A stretch of 64,000 nt of DNA from CAVTAV01 sp963732795 (lineage in GTDB: Bacteria; Pseudomonadota; Alphaproteobacteria; CAVTAV01): contig CAVTAV010000002.1 in NCBI GenBank assembly GCA_963732795.1, positions 558,001 through 622,000 on the forward strand. Reading direction: 5' to 3'. Both the position numbers and the translations under genes were made by a program. The first letter of the stretch is position 1, and every line of letters begins with the position of its first letter. Shown piece by piece: positions 40,141-49,533 of the stretch. The notes beneath the pieces were generated by a model. That model did not search any database. It saw only the letters and a list, made by a program, of their open reading frames with translations, and was not told where the DNA came from.

Positions 40141-42845
40141 TCAGAAGTTCTTCCTGATGCTGACCGACCATTCACGCGGCATTCCGGGCTGCGCCTCGAG
40201 CGCTCCCTCGCCGAACGTGGAAACGTCGAAGAGTGACAGGTAGTACTTCTTGTTCAGCAGGTTCTTGACCGCAACCGAGACCTGCCAGTCCGCCGAAGGC
40301 GCATCCCACGTCACACGTCCGTCGAGCAGGCCCCGAGACTTGATGGACCTGTAAGGAGAATTGTTGCCTCCCTCGAAGATCGTGGATTGCCACGAATAAT
40401 CGAGGCGCGGCGTGAGTTCACCGGCACCATCCAGGGCGAACTTATACTGGGCCCCGATGTGGAATGTCGTATTCGGGAACAGGATCGAATGCGACCCGAC
40501 CATGGTCGTGCCCGGCGCGGTATGCGGCGCGACCAGACCGCTGAACGGGTTCACGTAGTTGTTCGGATTGGCGTCGCAAAGACCGGCCGTGTAACCCGCC
40601 ATCGAACAGCCGTCCAACCAGCCGTCGGGCGCGCCCGGAACCGGCTTTGACTTGAGATGCGTATACGACATGGACGCATCGATCAGGAAATTGTCGACCG
40701 GCGTGAGCTGCGCTTCCAGCTCGAAGCCCCGATCCGTCGCGGAACTGAGATTCACATACTTCACATAAGGCAAGACACCCGGAAGGTAGGGATCGGTGCC
40801 GGTCGTCGGCGTGATGATGTTGCTGTAGTTCGCCGTATACAGAGAGACGTTCACGCGCAGGCGCTGGTCGAGCCATTCGGTCTTGGCGCCGATTTCGTAG
40901 CTGTTGAGCGTCTCCGGCCCGTAAGAGTTCGAGCTGAGCCGGCGTGAACGGACGCGAATTCGTACCACCCGTCCGATAGCCCGTCGAAAACGAGAAGTAG
41001 ACCATCTTGTCGTTGGTGATGTGATAGTCCACGCCCGCACGCCAATCCGGCCGCGAGGTCTTCGACGTATGCGGTTGCAAGGCCGGACTGATGCTGTGAT
41101 CGCAGGGAGGCACGGTCGGATCGAAGGCGTTGCAGCTGTATTGCGGGTCCACCGTCGAGCGGAAGAAGCCGCTTCCCGGATATCCGGGAACCGCGCCGGA
41201 GTGGTCGAAATAGAAGGTCTTGTTTTCCTTCGTGTATCGGACGCCGCCAAACAGGTCGACGGTGTCGATGGGGTGGTAGATGACGTTTAGATAGGCCGAC
41301 TTGTTCGTGGTCACGTACTTGTCGTGCTGTTCGAAGACCAGCGAAGGCACGATCGCCCCGAGGATCACCGGGCCGTTTTGCGTATTGAGGCGATGGTAAT
41401 AGAAGCCGCCCAGGGTCCAATCCAGGTGGCCATCGAACAGGTTGCCCGTGAAACGCGCCTCTTCCTGGAATTCGCGATTATAGGGATAGCTGGTGGCCAA
41501 CCCCCAATCCACCGGCGAAACGTCGTCGTCGGCCGAGTTCCCGGCGTGGTAGGTCCGGTAGCCGGTTATATTTTTGAAGTGGACGTTGTCCGTAAGATCC
41601 CAGTCGAAGATGTTGTTGATCGCCCAGGAGTGCACGAAGGCGCCTTCTGTGTAGTTGTTGCCTTGTGCCGTCGTGTAGGTCGCATAAGTCTGCCTGTAGG
41701 GATTGGCCGGAATAAAACGCTTATCCCAAGTTATCCCATAGTTGGCCAAAACCTGCGCCTCCGCGGCGGTCGGCCCCGCGGTCGGCAAACTTCCGTCCGA
41801 TCGGGGCGTAAAGAATTGGTCGCGCGGGACGGAGACGACCTTGTTACCGTTGAACCAGGAGACGTCGCCGCTCGGGTTCCATGAACCGGTGCCCGGATCG
41901 GCCGCGATCAGCGTATTGGCCTGGGTTTGCGAATTGTCGCGGATGATGTCGACGCTGAGATTGTCCTCGATGCTCGGGTTTACGATAGCCCGCAGCGCAA
42001 TGCGGCCGCCTTGCACATTGGTGCCGCCCATCTTGCCGATCTTGCAATCCGGCCGGAGCGTCCTGACCGGCAGGGAGCCCGATGTCGCCGGATTCATGCA
42101 GGCATAATCGAGCACGGTCATATAGCCGTCCTGATTGCGGGACATGGCCGTCACGCGCGCGAACAGATGATCGGGGATGATCGAGACGTCGACAGCGCCC
42201 TTCACATCGATCTTGTTGAAGGAGCCGTAGGTGGCCTGCAGATAGCCGCTGCCGTCGCCCTTCGGCTTCTGCGTGAACAGGCGGATCGCGCCGCCGATGT
42301 TGTTCTTGCCGCCCAGCACGCCTTGCGGACCGCGCAGAACTTCGACCCGGTCGAGGTCGAGCAGCTGGAGGTTCGAGCCGAACAATGTGCCGTAATATTC
42401 GTCGTCGATATACATGCCGACGCCGGGCTCGCTGGCGAACGCGGAGTCATATTGGCCGACACCTCGAATGTAGGCCTGCACGGCGCTGCCGAACGCGGCC
42501 GGCGCTTTCTTCAGCGTGAGGGCCGGCACCGAGGTGGTCAGATCCGCGAGGCTCGTCATCCCCCGCTGTTCGAGAGTCTGTGCCGTCACGGCCGAGATGG
42601 ACACCGGCGTGGTTTGGAGCGGCTGGGCGATGTATTGCGCCGTCACGGTGACTTCGGGGAGAACGGAAGTCGAGTTGCCGGCCGTGGCGCCGGATGAGTT
42701 CTCCGGACGTCGCAGTGGTCTTTTGACCGAGGGCGAAGGCTGGCGTGCTGGCCATGAGAAGAGCGGTAAGAGCGACGGCGCCGACGCGGACGACTGAGCC
42801 CGTTTTCCGCTCCAGGGGGGAGAAGGTTGGTGTGGATATGCGCAT
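40141..42845 (-). CDS. TonB-dependent receptor 2 (two frameshifts)
   Basis: About 900 aa. Start at 42845 (MRISTPTFSPLERK) with signal peptide to about residue 38 (STPAFALGQ). The frame shifts near 42705; then VTVTAQYIAQPLQTTPVSIS begins the plug, followed by IRGVGQYDSAFASEPGVGMY and LDLDRVEVLRGPQGVLGGKN. The barrel runs in one long frame to about 40930, where a second shift occurs (near SRPFTPAQLE/LNSYGPETLNSYEIG). It then continues to the C-terminal TonB box region VKNLLNKKYYLSLFD and EWSVSIRKNF. Only two shifts in 2.7 kb and conserved ends suggest a functional gene with indel errors. It is upstream of the paralogous receptor 1 on the same strand, each with its own terminator, so they are separate transcripts. 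Confidence 0.9.
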
Positions 42846-43286
42846 GGGTTTCCTCCAATGGGGTGCGCGGTTGGTGATTTTTGGGGACATTATGATTAGC
42901 CGGCGCGGACGGTCCCCCCACCCGACACCGTGAGGCAGCCATCACGTCCCAGCCGGACGAGCACGGACCGTTGCGATCGATCTTTCGGAGGAATCACGGA
43001 GGAGCGGCTGGCGATTTGGGCGAAAAATTCCTATCGCTCGTTATCGTTTTCGCGACTCGTCCATGAATTTCCCAATGCGGCAACCGCCGTCGATCCATGA
43101 AGCTGCACGCCAGCCTTCAAGCCACATTGTGGTCAATTGTGGCAATTTATGGGCAGTTTTGAAAAGTTACGGCCGCATTTAGAAAATGGCCAGAAACTGT
43201 GATCCGTATGCAACAGTTTCAAATGGAATGGAAAAATTCCTATCATCTGATAGGGATTTCAGGGATGACGATATTCCTCTGCCGAC
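42846..43286. promoter_or_regulatory. Leader region of TonB receptor 2 with 14-nt direct repeat
   Basis: 440 bp without a gene. GAAAAATTCCTATC occurs exactly at 43022-43035 and again at 43231-43244. The second copy is part of a near-perfect palindrome (43234-43259), the first continues as GCTCGTTATCG. AT content is clearly higher than in neighbouring genes. Likely holds the receptor promoter; the repeats may be regulator sites. Confidence 0.5.
43234..43259 (-). terminator. Palindrome after the GDT1-like gene, probable terminator
   Basis: AAATTCCTATCA-TC-TGATAGGGATTT on the + strand, one mismatch in 12 bp. Read on the minus strand it follows the stop of the GDT1-like gene by about 28 bp and ends in ATTTTTCC, so it can terminate that gene. 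It shares GAAAAATTCCTATC with 43022, so a regulatory role is also possible. Confidence 0.55.
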
Positions 43287-43562
43287 TCAAGCCGCGAAAT
43301 GATCCCAAAGGGTCCAGACCCCTATGAAGATGAAGCCGATCCCCACGATCAGCTTAAGCGGCACCATGGTCAGGTAGCGCTCCGCCGTCGCGCCGAGCAG
43401 CACCGCGATCGCGGTCGAGGCGACGAGCGCGCCGCCCGCCGCCAAAAACACCACGACCGGCGAATTCTGCCGGTCGCTCGCGAAGAGAAGCGTGGCGAGC
43501 TGCGTCTTGTCGCCGAGCTCGGCCAGAAAAACAGTGACGAAAATCGCAACGATCTGGGACAT
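43287..43562 (-). CDS. TMEM165/GDT1 family (UPF0016) cation transporter, single-domain
   Basis: 91-aa protein with three hydrophobic helices. The family hallmark ExGDK[TS] is ELGDKTQLATLLFA (E15 to T20). Start at 43562 (MSQIVAIFVTVFLAELGDK). Full GDT1 proteins have two such domains; bacterial half-size versions pair as homo- or heterodimers. Family members move Mn2+ or Ca2+ against H+. No second half is adjacent, so a homodimer or a distant partner is inferred. Intact. Confidence 0.88.
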   Translation of the reverse strand: MSQIVAIFVTVFLAELGDKTQLATLLFASDRQNSPVVVFLAAGGALVASTAIAVLLGATAERYLTMVPLKLIVGIGFIFIGVWTLWDHFAA

Positions 43563-43783
43563 CTCGATCCTACTCTCGAAAACCACCGTGGTGTTTTCGA
43601 TAGCACGCCGTCCTATCCCTGTCGTCCCTCAGTCCTTGGACAGAGTGGTGCCTGGCCGTCGATAAACGTCAATCGCCGTCTAAACTGTGAATGTTTCGAC
43701 TCTGGCGAGCGGGACCGTTTTGGTCGGCCGGGCTTTCCATTCACAAGAAGGAAGTCCGGTGCTCGCCGAGTATCGAAATCTCG

Positions 43784-44203
43784 TCAGGCGGTCAGATTGA
43801 CCGCCGTGCCGTTGCCGTCCAAGTCGCCAGAGGAACCATCCGTCGTGTCGCCGTCGCGGTCTGCGTCCTGAGCGTGATTTTGGTGGGCCTGGGCGGCCTG
43901 AAGATCCTTGATGAACTGGGAGAAGGCCTTCTGAACGGTTTGCTTGTCGCCCGTTTTCAAGGCATCGCCAAGGGACTTGAAGTCCTTCTGGAGAGTGGTG
44001 TTGCCACCGAAGGGCTTGTCGTTCTTGGCCGCGGCCGTGTTCTGAATCAGCTTCGAGAGCGAATTATAGGCCTGCTGCGCCCCGTTGAGATCGCCGGTTT
44101 TGACGCTCTGCTGAAGCTGGTCGAGATAGTTTTTCTGGTCCTGGGAGCTGTGCCGCAGCGTCTGAAGGGCAATGCTGCCGGAAGCGACATTTGTGATGGA
44201 CAT
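43784..44203 (-). CDS. Small helical protein of unknown function with GAQxAYxxL repeats
   Basis: 139 aa from the ATG at 44203 (GGAGT site 7 nt upstream of this second ATG). It begins MSITNVASGSIALQTLRHSS and is mostly helical and Gln/Lys/Asp-rich. Two related segments occur: LQQSVKTGDLNGAQQAYNSL and FKSLGDALKTGDKQTVQKAF. Similar Gln-rich small proteins with a GDLxGAQxA motif are widespread in bacteria without known function. The C-terminal 30 residues are Asp/Gly-rich (DADRDGDTTDGSSGDLDGNG) and look like a disordered or calcium-binding-like tail. No signal peptide is obvious. Confidence 0.65.
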   Translation of the reverse strand: MSITNVASGSIALQTLRHSSQDQKNYLDQLQQSVKTGDLNGAQQAYNSLSKLIQNTAAAKNDKPFGGNTTLQKDFKSLGDALKTGDKQTVQKAFSQFIKDLQAAQAHQNHAQDADRDGDTTDGSSGDLDGNGTAVNLTA

Positions 44204-44353
44204 GGTCATACTCCACTCGAGGATTTCGCCTCCGCCTCGCCCCGAAAGCTTCACTCCCGGCGCGGGTCCATACCCCAAACGCCGGCTATCGTGATGCCCC
44301 GACGGCTAAAACTGTCTTAAAAATCAGAACATTACGAAAATTTCATGCGGCGT

Positions 44354-45142
44354 TTAGATTCGCGGCACGGATTTTACATATTGCCGCGTGACGCAGACGG
44401 GCCGGAACCCCAGCGAGGCGTAAAGCTGCTTGGGCGTCTCCTCGGCATGGGCGCTGATCACGATGTCCCCTGCCCCGCCGGCTCGCGCGAAATCGATGGC
44501 ATGGGCGATGACGGCCGTCGCGACGCCCCGTTTACGGAATGCCGGCTTGGTATAGATGTCGTCCACGACGCCGAGGCCGTTCACCCCCGCGCCGCCTGCC
44601 CCGTAGCCGCAATCCGCTCCGTCGATGCGGGCGATGAAGAACTGGAAATCGGGCACCTTCATGCGGGCAACGGCGAGGAGGCCCGCGGCAACGCTCTCGG
44701 CAATATCCCGGCTGTCTGCCGGGCCCGTCTCGGCGAAATTATCCCGCAGCATCGCCCCGAAGGACTGCCAATCGTCCGCATCGAGCACCGGCCGCAGGTC
44801 GATGTCAGGCGGCGACGCGAGAAGCGGACCGCTCAGCACCATCTGCAGCATCGGGTCGTTTTCGTATCCCTCGAGCGCCAGCCAGGCCTCGACGGCGGGC
44901 GGCGTCAACGGATCGACATGAAGAACGCTATGGCTGGCATGGGCGAGTGCGGCGCGGGCCGCCGCCATCATCTCGCGGATCTCGCCTTCGTTCCGGGCGC
45001 GGATCAGGCGGAGGTGATTGACATCCCAAATGAGCGGATGATCGGGGTTTCGAACGATCCGGCACCGCGGCCCGTCCCGCACCTCCTGGCCGATCCCCGC
45101 GAGCCACGCCCCGGCTTCGGCCACCTTCTCGACGATGTCCAT
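44354..45142 (-). CDS. GNAT family N-acetyltransferase
   Basis: 262 aa. The C-terminal GNAT fold has the acetyl-CoA loop in VVDDIYTKPAFRKRGVATAV (RxxGxA type) and the closing LYASLGFRPVC strand. The N-terminal half (residues 1-130) looks like a second, degenerate GNAT-like domain. The acceptor substrate cannot be inferred. Intact; the GST gene lies 28 bp upstream on the same strand. Confidence 0.87.
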   Translation of the reverse strand: MDIVEKVAEAGAWLAGIGQEVRDGPRCRIVRNPDHPLIWDVNHLRLIRARNEGEIREMMAAARAALAHASHSVLHVDPLTPPAVEAWLALEGYENDPMLQMVLSGPLLASPPDIDLRPVLDADDWQSFGAMLRDNFAETGPADSRDIAESVAAGLLAVARMKVPDFQFFIARIDGADCGYGAGGAGVNGLGVVDDIYTKPAFRKRGVATAVIAHAIDFARAGGAGDIVISAHAEETPKQLYASLGFRPVCVTRQYVKSVPRI

Positions 45143-45170
45143 GGCCGAGCGCGCCTCATTGCTCTCAAGG

Positions 45171-45878
45171 TCAGGATTGCGCGGATTTCAGATCGGCGTC
45201 GGTCAGATTGAACAGACGCTTCTTGTCCTCGTCGGACATCGGCTGGTTCATGTCCCGCAATTCCTCGCCGGCCTTCGCCCCGCGCTGCACCGCCGGCCGC
45301 CCGCCGACGGACTCGAAGTACCAGCGCTTCACGTTCGGGAAGTCGTCGAGATTCTGCTCCTGCCATTCATAGCGGGAGATCCATGGCCAGGCGGCGATAT
45401 CGGCGATGGAATAATCGCCGGCGATGAACTCGCGGGTCGAGAGCTGCTTGTCGAGGACGCCGTAAAGCCGCGCGGTTTCCTTGCGGAAGCGGTTCATGGC
45501 GTATTCGACCTTCTGCGGCGCATAGCGCAGGAAATGATGCGCCTGCCCCGCCATCGGCCCGAGCCCGCCGACCTGCCAATAGACCCACTGGATCACATTG
45601 TACCGGCCGCGCGTGTCCTTGGGCAGGAACTTGCCGGATTTCTCGGCGAGATATTCGAGGATCGCGCCGGACTCGAACATCGAAATCGGCCCGCCCTCGA
45701 AATCGTGATCGACGATCGCCGGCATCTTGCCGTTCGGGCTGAGCTTGCGGAACTCCGGCGTGTCCTGGTCGCCCTTGCCGATATTGATGGGAACGATCCT
45801 GTACTCGAAGCCGCACTCCTCGCACATGATCGTGATCTTCTTGCCGTTCCCGGTCGGCCAGAAATAGATGTCGATCAT
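45171..45878 (-). CDS. Glutathione S-transferase, Nu/YfcG-like
   Basis: 235-aa soluble GST. The thioredoxin-fold N-domain (1-85) has YFWPTGNGKKITI, where the Thr/Asn pair takes the place of a catalytic Tyr or Ser, as in the Ure2p/YfcG group; GKMPAIVDHD is the cis-Pro strand and MFESGAILEYL binds glutathione. The helical C-domain follows with the N-capping motif STREFIAGDYSIADIAAWPW. Members have disulfide-bond reductase activity. Intact; start MIDIYFWPTG. Confidence 0.92.
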   Translation of the reverse strand: MIDIYFWPTGNGKKITIMCEECGFEYRIVPINIGKGDQDTPEFRKLSPNGKMPAIVDHDFEGGPISMFESGAILEYLAEKSGKFLPKDTRGRYNVIQWVYWQVGGLGPMAGQAHHFLRYAPQKVEYAMNRFRKETARLYGVLDKQLSTREFIAGDYSIADIAAWPWISRYEWQEQNLDDFPNVKRWYFESVGGRPAVQRGAKAGEELRDMNQPMSDEDKKRLFNLTDADLKSAQS

Positions 45879-45961
45879 CGCCTGTCTCCCGCCGCAGATG
45901 AAAACTCGGGGGCAGACTTAGCGTCATTCGCCCGAAAAGGGAAATGCGTTTTGGCACGATT

Positions 45962-46764
45962 TCAGTTCTTGGCGAAACCGTATCTCTCATAGAGCGGCAT
46001 GGCGTCCGGCCCGGTGAGATAGGCGAAGAAAGCCTTTACGGCGGCGCTGCGCGTTTCCCTTGGTGATCGCAAAAGGATAGGTGATCGGCTTGTGGGAGTC
46101 CGGCGGGAACGCGCCAAGGATCTTGACGCCTTTGTCGATCTTGGCGTCGGTCGCATAGACGATGCCCAGGGGCGTTTCGCCGTGCTCGACATGGGCGAGC
46201 GCGACGCGGACGTTTTCAGAGGGCGCGAGGCGCGGTTCGACGGCGGTCCAGAGGCCGAGGCTCGTTAGCGCTTCCTTGGCATAGATGCCGGCGGGCACGC
46301 TGTCGGTATTGCCGACCGCGATCCGCCCCTCCGGGCCGATGAGGCCGACGAGATCGAGCTTCGGGGTGATCGTCACGCCGCCGAGCTTGCTGTCGGCGGG
46401 GGCGATCAGGACGAGCTGGTTCGAGACCGGGCTCACGCGCGTCGCGGCCTCAATGAGGTCCCGCTCCTGGAGGTAGTCCATCCATTTCTCGTTGGCCGAT
46501 GCGTAGATTTGCGCCGGCGCGCCGGCCTCGATTTGCCGCGCCAAGCGTCGAGGACGAGGCGAAGGAGAAGCGGACATCCTGGCCGGTCTTGGCCTTATAG
46601 GCTTCGCCGATGGCCTGCAGAACATCGGTAAGGCTCGTGGCCGCGAACACTGTGATCGGCTCGGCGGCTCGGGCCGGCTGCATAAGGGGAGCGCCCATGG
46701 CCAGCGCGAGTAGACCCGCGATCCATCCGGCCCGGCGGCTCAGTCCCTTTGGACGTCCAAGCAT
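45962..46764 (-). CDS. modA: Molybdate ABC transporter substrate-binding protein (two frameshifts)
   Basis: Periplasmic binding protein of about 265 aa. Signal peptide 1-33 (PLMQPARAAEP). The family start ITVFAATSLTDVLQAIGEAY, the GAPAQIYASANEKWMDYL region and the C-terminal DAMPLYERYGFA are all clear. Frame changes near 46545 (after SSSTLG) and 46055 (after FAITKGN). Residues typical for molybdate contact lie in the AATSL, SANEKWM and NTDSVPAGIYA segments. No modB or modC is adjacent, so the permease must be elsewhere or the gene is an orphan. The downstream GST gene is a separate unit. Confidence 0.85.
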
Positions 46765-47019
46765 CGATGCAATTGCCCTTCGATATATTTAATTGATATA
46801 GCGGCATCCGAACCGATCCGTCCAGCGGGAATTTCCATTCTCATCCGCGCGTCCTTTGGCCGCAGTCTCCCAAGCAAAAGTCCGCGATATTGATTTATTG
46901 GCTGGTTATGCCAGACTCCCCGGTAAGAAGACCGACAAACGTCCCGGTCTCGCGCTGGCGTCCGGGAATCGATAACAACGCGGCCACCATTCACACATTA
47001 CGGTCAGGGAGCACGAAAG

Positions 47020-47760
47020 ATGGGTGCACTTGCTCTGCTGTATGGCGTCGTTGTCTATGTTCTGTTTTTCGCCGCCTTCCTCTATTTCATCCCGTTCATC
47101 GGCGGTTCCATGCTGGCCTTCGTCGATGCGCCCCGGACACTCGACTGGGGGAACATATCCGGCGGCAACGCGGCGCTGGTCGATATCGGGCTTCTCCTGC
47201 TTTTCGCCGTGCAGCATTCCGTGATGGCACGGCGCAGTTTCAAGAAGATCTGGACCAAGATCGTCGCTCCTTCGATCGAGCGCAGCACCTATGTGCTGGC
47301 GACGACGGCCGTGCTGATCTTCATGTATGTCGAATGGCAGCCGATACCGACCCTGGTTTGGAATATTGGGCCGGGTTTCTGGTCGGCGGTGCTGACGGCG
47401 CTGTTCTTCGCGGGCATCGTCATCGTCTTCATCGCGACGTTCCTGATCAACCACTTCGAGCTGTTCGGCCTTCAGCAAGTCTGGCACCGGTTCCGCGGCA
47501 GCGCCGTCCCCGCGCCGGTCTTCCGCACGCCGCTATTCTACAAATTCGTGCGCCACCCGATTTATCTGGGCTTCCTGCTGGCCTTCTGGTCGACGCCGAC
47601 CATGACCGTGGGCCACCTGCTCTTCGCGGGCGTCTGGACGGGCTACATCTTCATTGCGATCGGCTATGAGGAACGCGATCTCATGCGCCATTTCGGCCAA
47701 GCCTATGTCGACTATATGAGCCGCGTCCCGACGATCATTCCGTTCACGACCTGGAGCTAG
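47020..47760 (+). CDS. Methanethiol S-methyltransferase-like membrane protein (MddA/NnrU group)
   Basis: 246-aa membrane protein with about five helices. Motifs: LLFAVQHSVMARRSFKKIWT, IERSTYVLATTAVLIF, INHFELFGLQQVWH, VRHPIYLGFLLAFWSTPTMT and YEERDLMRHFGQAYVDY. These follow the MddA proteins, which methylate methanethiol to dimethyl sulfide with SAM, more closely than NnrU. The RHPIYxGF and EERDL segments are the methyl-donor pocket of the isoprenylcysteine methyltransferase-like fold. Start MGALALLYG after a GGGAG site. The Rieske gene follows after 65 bp on the same strand. DMS production is inferred from similarity, not shown. Confidence 0.82.
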   Translation: MGALALLYGVVVYVLFFAAFLYFIPFIGGSMLAFVDAPRTLDWGNISGGNAALVDIGLLLLFAVQHSVMARRSFKKIWTKIVAPSIERSTYVLATTAVLIFMYVEWQPIPTLVWNIGPGFWSAVLTALFFAGIVIVFIATFLINHFELFGLQQVWHRFRGSAVPAPVFRTPLFYKFVRHPIYLGFLLAFWSTPTMTVGHLLFAGVWTGYIFIAIGYEERDLMRHFGQAYVDYMSRVPTIIPFTTWS

Positions 47761-47825
47761 CGGATGGCCCTTTGAAGCTTGGCCGGTTACACTCTCCCCG
47801 GAGGCATCATATTGGGAGAGGCATG

Positions 47826-49052
47826 ATGACCGACACCAACCCGTCCGCACCGCCGGCGCCGCACGCCATCGCCAATAACGGCAGCGCCTATGGCCGGCCG
47901 CCGCAGCATCCCAACAAGCGGCTGACCGAGGTCGGCCCCGGCACGCCGATGGGCGAGCTGATGCGGCGCTATTGGCAGCCGATCTTCGCGTCGAGGGATC
48001 TGAAGGACCTGCCGAAGAAGGTGAAGATCCTCGGCGAGGAACTGATTCTATTTCGCGACCGGCAGGGCCGGGCCGGCCTTGTCTATCCGCGCTGCATGCA
48101 TCGCGGCACCTCGCTGTTCTACGGCAAGGTCGAGGAGCGCGGCATCCGCTGCTGCTATCACGGCTGGCTGTTCGACGTGGAAGGCAATTGCCTGGAGCAG
48201 CCCTGCGAGCCGAACGGATCCTGGTATCCCGAGCGTTGCCGTCAGCCCTGGTATCCGGTCGAGGAGCGCTACGGCCTCGTCTTCGCCTATCTGGGCCCGC
48301 CGGAGAAGAAGCCGGTGCTGCCGCGTTACGACAATCTGGAGGATATGGGCTCCGATCAGGCGCTATGGTCGATGGTCGGCGGCTTCGGCTCGACCGGCGA
48401 CAACAGCCTCGATGTCGTGCCCTATTCCTGGCTCCATATGAACGACAACGTCATGGACCCGTTCCACGTCCATGTCCTGCACTCGACCCTGACCGGCCCC
48501 CAATTCGCGCCCGAATTCGCGATCATGCCCAAGGTCGATTTCTTCGAGACCGAGGAAGGCGTGTGCTACACCGCCGTGCGCGAGCTCGAGGACGGCCGCC
48601 TGGTCGACCGCATCTCGTCCTGGCTGATGCCCAATATCATGAGCGTGCCCGATATCGGTCTGAAGCCCGGCTTTTCGTCCGGCATTTCCTGGGTCGTGCC
48701 GGTGGACGACAGCCATTACGTCCAGGCCTTCGTGATGAAAATGCCGAAGGACGCGCCGAGTTTCGGCATCAGCTTGGGCGGCAAGCGATGGGGCGAGATG
48801 ACCGAGGAAGAGCACCAACGCGTCCCCGGCGACTACGAGGCCCAGGCCGGCCAGGGCCCGATCTCGCTTCATTCCGAGGAGCACCTCGCGACAAGCGACC
48901 GCGGCGTCATCATGCAAAGAAAGATGCTGATGAAGCACATGGACATCGTGGCTGAGGGCGGCGATCCGATGGGCGTCACCTTCGACGAGAAGAATGCGAC
49001 CATTCACGTCCGCTCCGGAAACTTCTATAAGGACGCCGCGGCCGCCGAATAA
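47826..49052 (+). CDS. Rieske non-haem iron aromatic-ring oxygenase
   Basis: 408-aa oxygenase subunit of the phthalate-dioxygenase/O-demethylase type. The Rieske [2Fe-2S] cluster is bound by C90-M-H92 and C109-x2-H112 (CMHRGTS, CCYHGW). The mononuclear iron is bound by D211, H214 and H219 with N208 bridging (NVMDPFHVHVLH). Single-subunit alpha3-type enzymes like this need a separate ferredoxin-NAD reductase; none is adjacent. ATG 47826 is one of two adjacent starts after GGGAGAGGC. The TAA stop (49050-49052) directly abuts the first base of tRNA-Arg. Intact. Substrate unknown; hydroxylation or demethylation of an aromatic acid is likely. Confidence 0.9.
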   Translation: MTDTNPSAPPAPHAIANNGSAYGRPPQHPNKRLTEVGPGTPMGELMRRYWQPIFASRDLKDLPKKVKILGEELILFRDRQGRAGLVYPRCMHRGTSLFYGKVEERGIRCCYHGWLFDVEGNCLEQPCEPNGSWYPERCRQPWYPVEERYGLVFAYLGPPEKKPVLPRYDNLEDMGSDQALWSMVGGFGSTGDNSLDVVPYSWLHMNDNVMDPFHVHVLHSTLTGPQFAPEFAIMPKVDFFETEEGVCYTAVRELEDGRLVDRISSWLMPNIMSVPDIGLKPGFSSGISWVVPVDDSHYVQAFVMKMPKDAPSFGISLGGKRWGEMTEEEHQRVPGDYEAQAGQGPISLHSEEHLATSDRGVIMQRKMLMKHMDIVAEGGDPMGVTFDEKNATIHVRSGNFYKDAAAAE

Positions 49053-49129
49053 GCGCCTGTAGCTCAGCCGGATAGAGCATCAGACTTCGAATTTGAGGGT
49101 CGGGGGTTCGAATCCCTCCGGGCGCGCCA
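49053..49129 (+). tRNA. tRNA-Arg(UCG)
   Basis: 77-nt cloverleaf with encoded CCA. Acceptor stem GCGCCTG/CGGGCGC (one G-U pair), D arm GCTCAGCCGGATAGAGC, anticodon loop CTTCGAA (anticodon TCG), T arm GGGGGTTCGAATCCCTC. The 5' end begins immediately after the Rieske stop codon. Confidence 0.95.
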
Positions 49130-49152
49130 TCTTATCGGCGTCCAGGGTCGCT

Positions 49153-49533
49153 CTAAAACATGCCGTTGGGGTTTGCCGATGTTTCGGGTATCGGCTGAAT
49201 GACGTCCCAATGCTCGTCCACTTTGCCGTCTTCGAGCCTTAATATCTCGATGATCGCCCTCTTAACGGTCGGGCTTCTGTATGACAGGACATGCAGAATG
49301 ACGTAATCGCCGTCGGCGAAGATCGCTTTGATCTCGCTTCTGGCTTCGGGAAAATTGTCCCTTAGGAAGTGGACGAATTCTTCGAGCCCTTCCGGCCCAT
49401 CTTTGACCAGGGGATTGTGCTGTTTGTATCTGGGGCCGATATATTTCTTCGCGGCCTCAAAATCCTTCTTGTTGATGACGAGATCATAGAAATCCCGCGC
49501 AATCTGCTTGTTCTGTTCCTGCTTCGACGACAT
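49153..49533 (-). CDS. SnoaL-like / NTF2-fold protein
   Basis: 126-aa cone-shaped alpha+beta protein. The start at 49533 (MSSKQEQNKQIARDFYDL) has a GGAGG site. Family elements: YIGPRYKQHNPLVKDG, HFLRDNFPEARSEIKAIFAD and DGKVDEHWDVIQPIPE. The pattern matches the nuclear-transport-factor-2-like SnoaL group, with QHNP and the EHWDVIQ strand typical of predicted ester cyclases. A ligand-binding or isomerase role is possible but unproven. Intact; tail-to-tail with the tRNA gene. Confidence 0.88.
   Translation of the reverse strand: MSSKQEQNKQIARDFYDLVINKKDFEAAKKYIGPRYKQHNPLVKDGPEGLEEFVHFLRDNFPEARSEIKAIFADGDYVILHVLSYRSPTVKRAIIEILRLEDGKVDEHWDVIQPIPETSANPNGMF

Noticed and set aside
47020..49052. mddA-like and Rieske genes as one dedicated pathway
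   Set aside because: The two genes are adjacent but no known route couples methanethiol methylation with Rieske chemistry. Adjacency alone is too weak.
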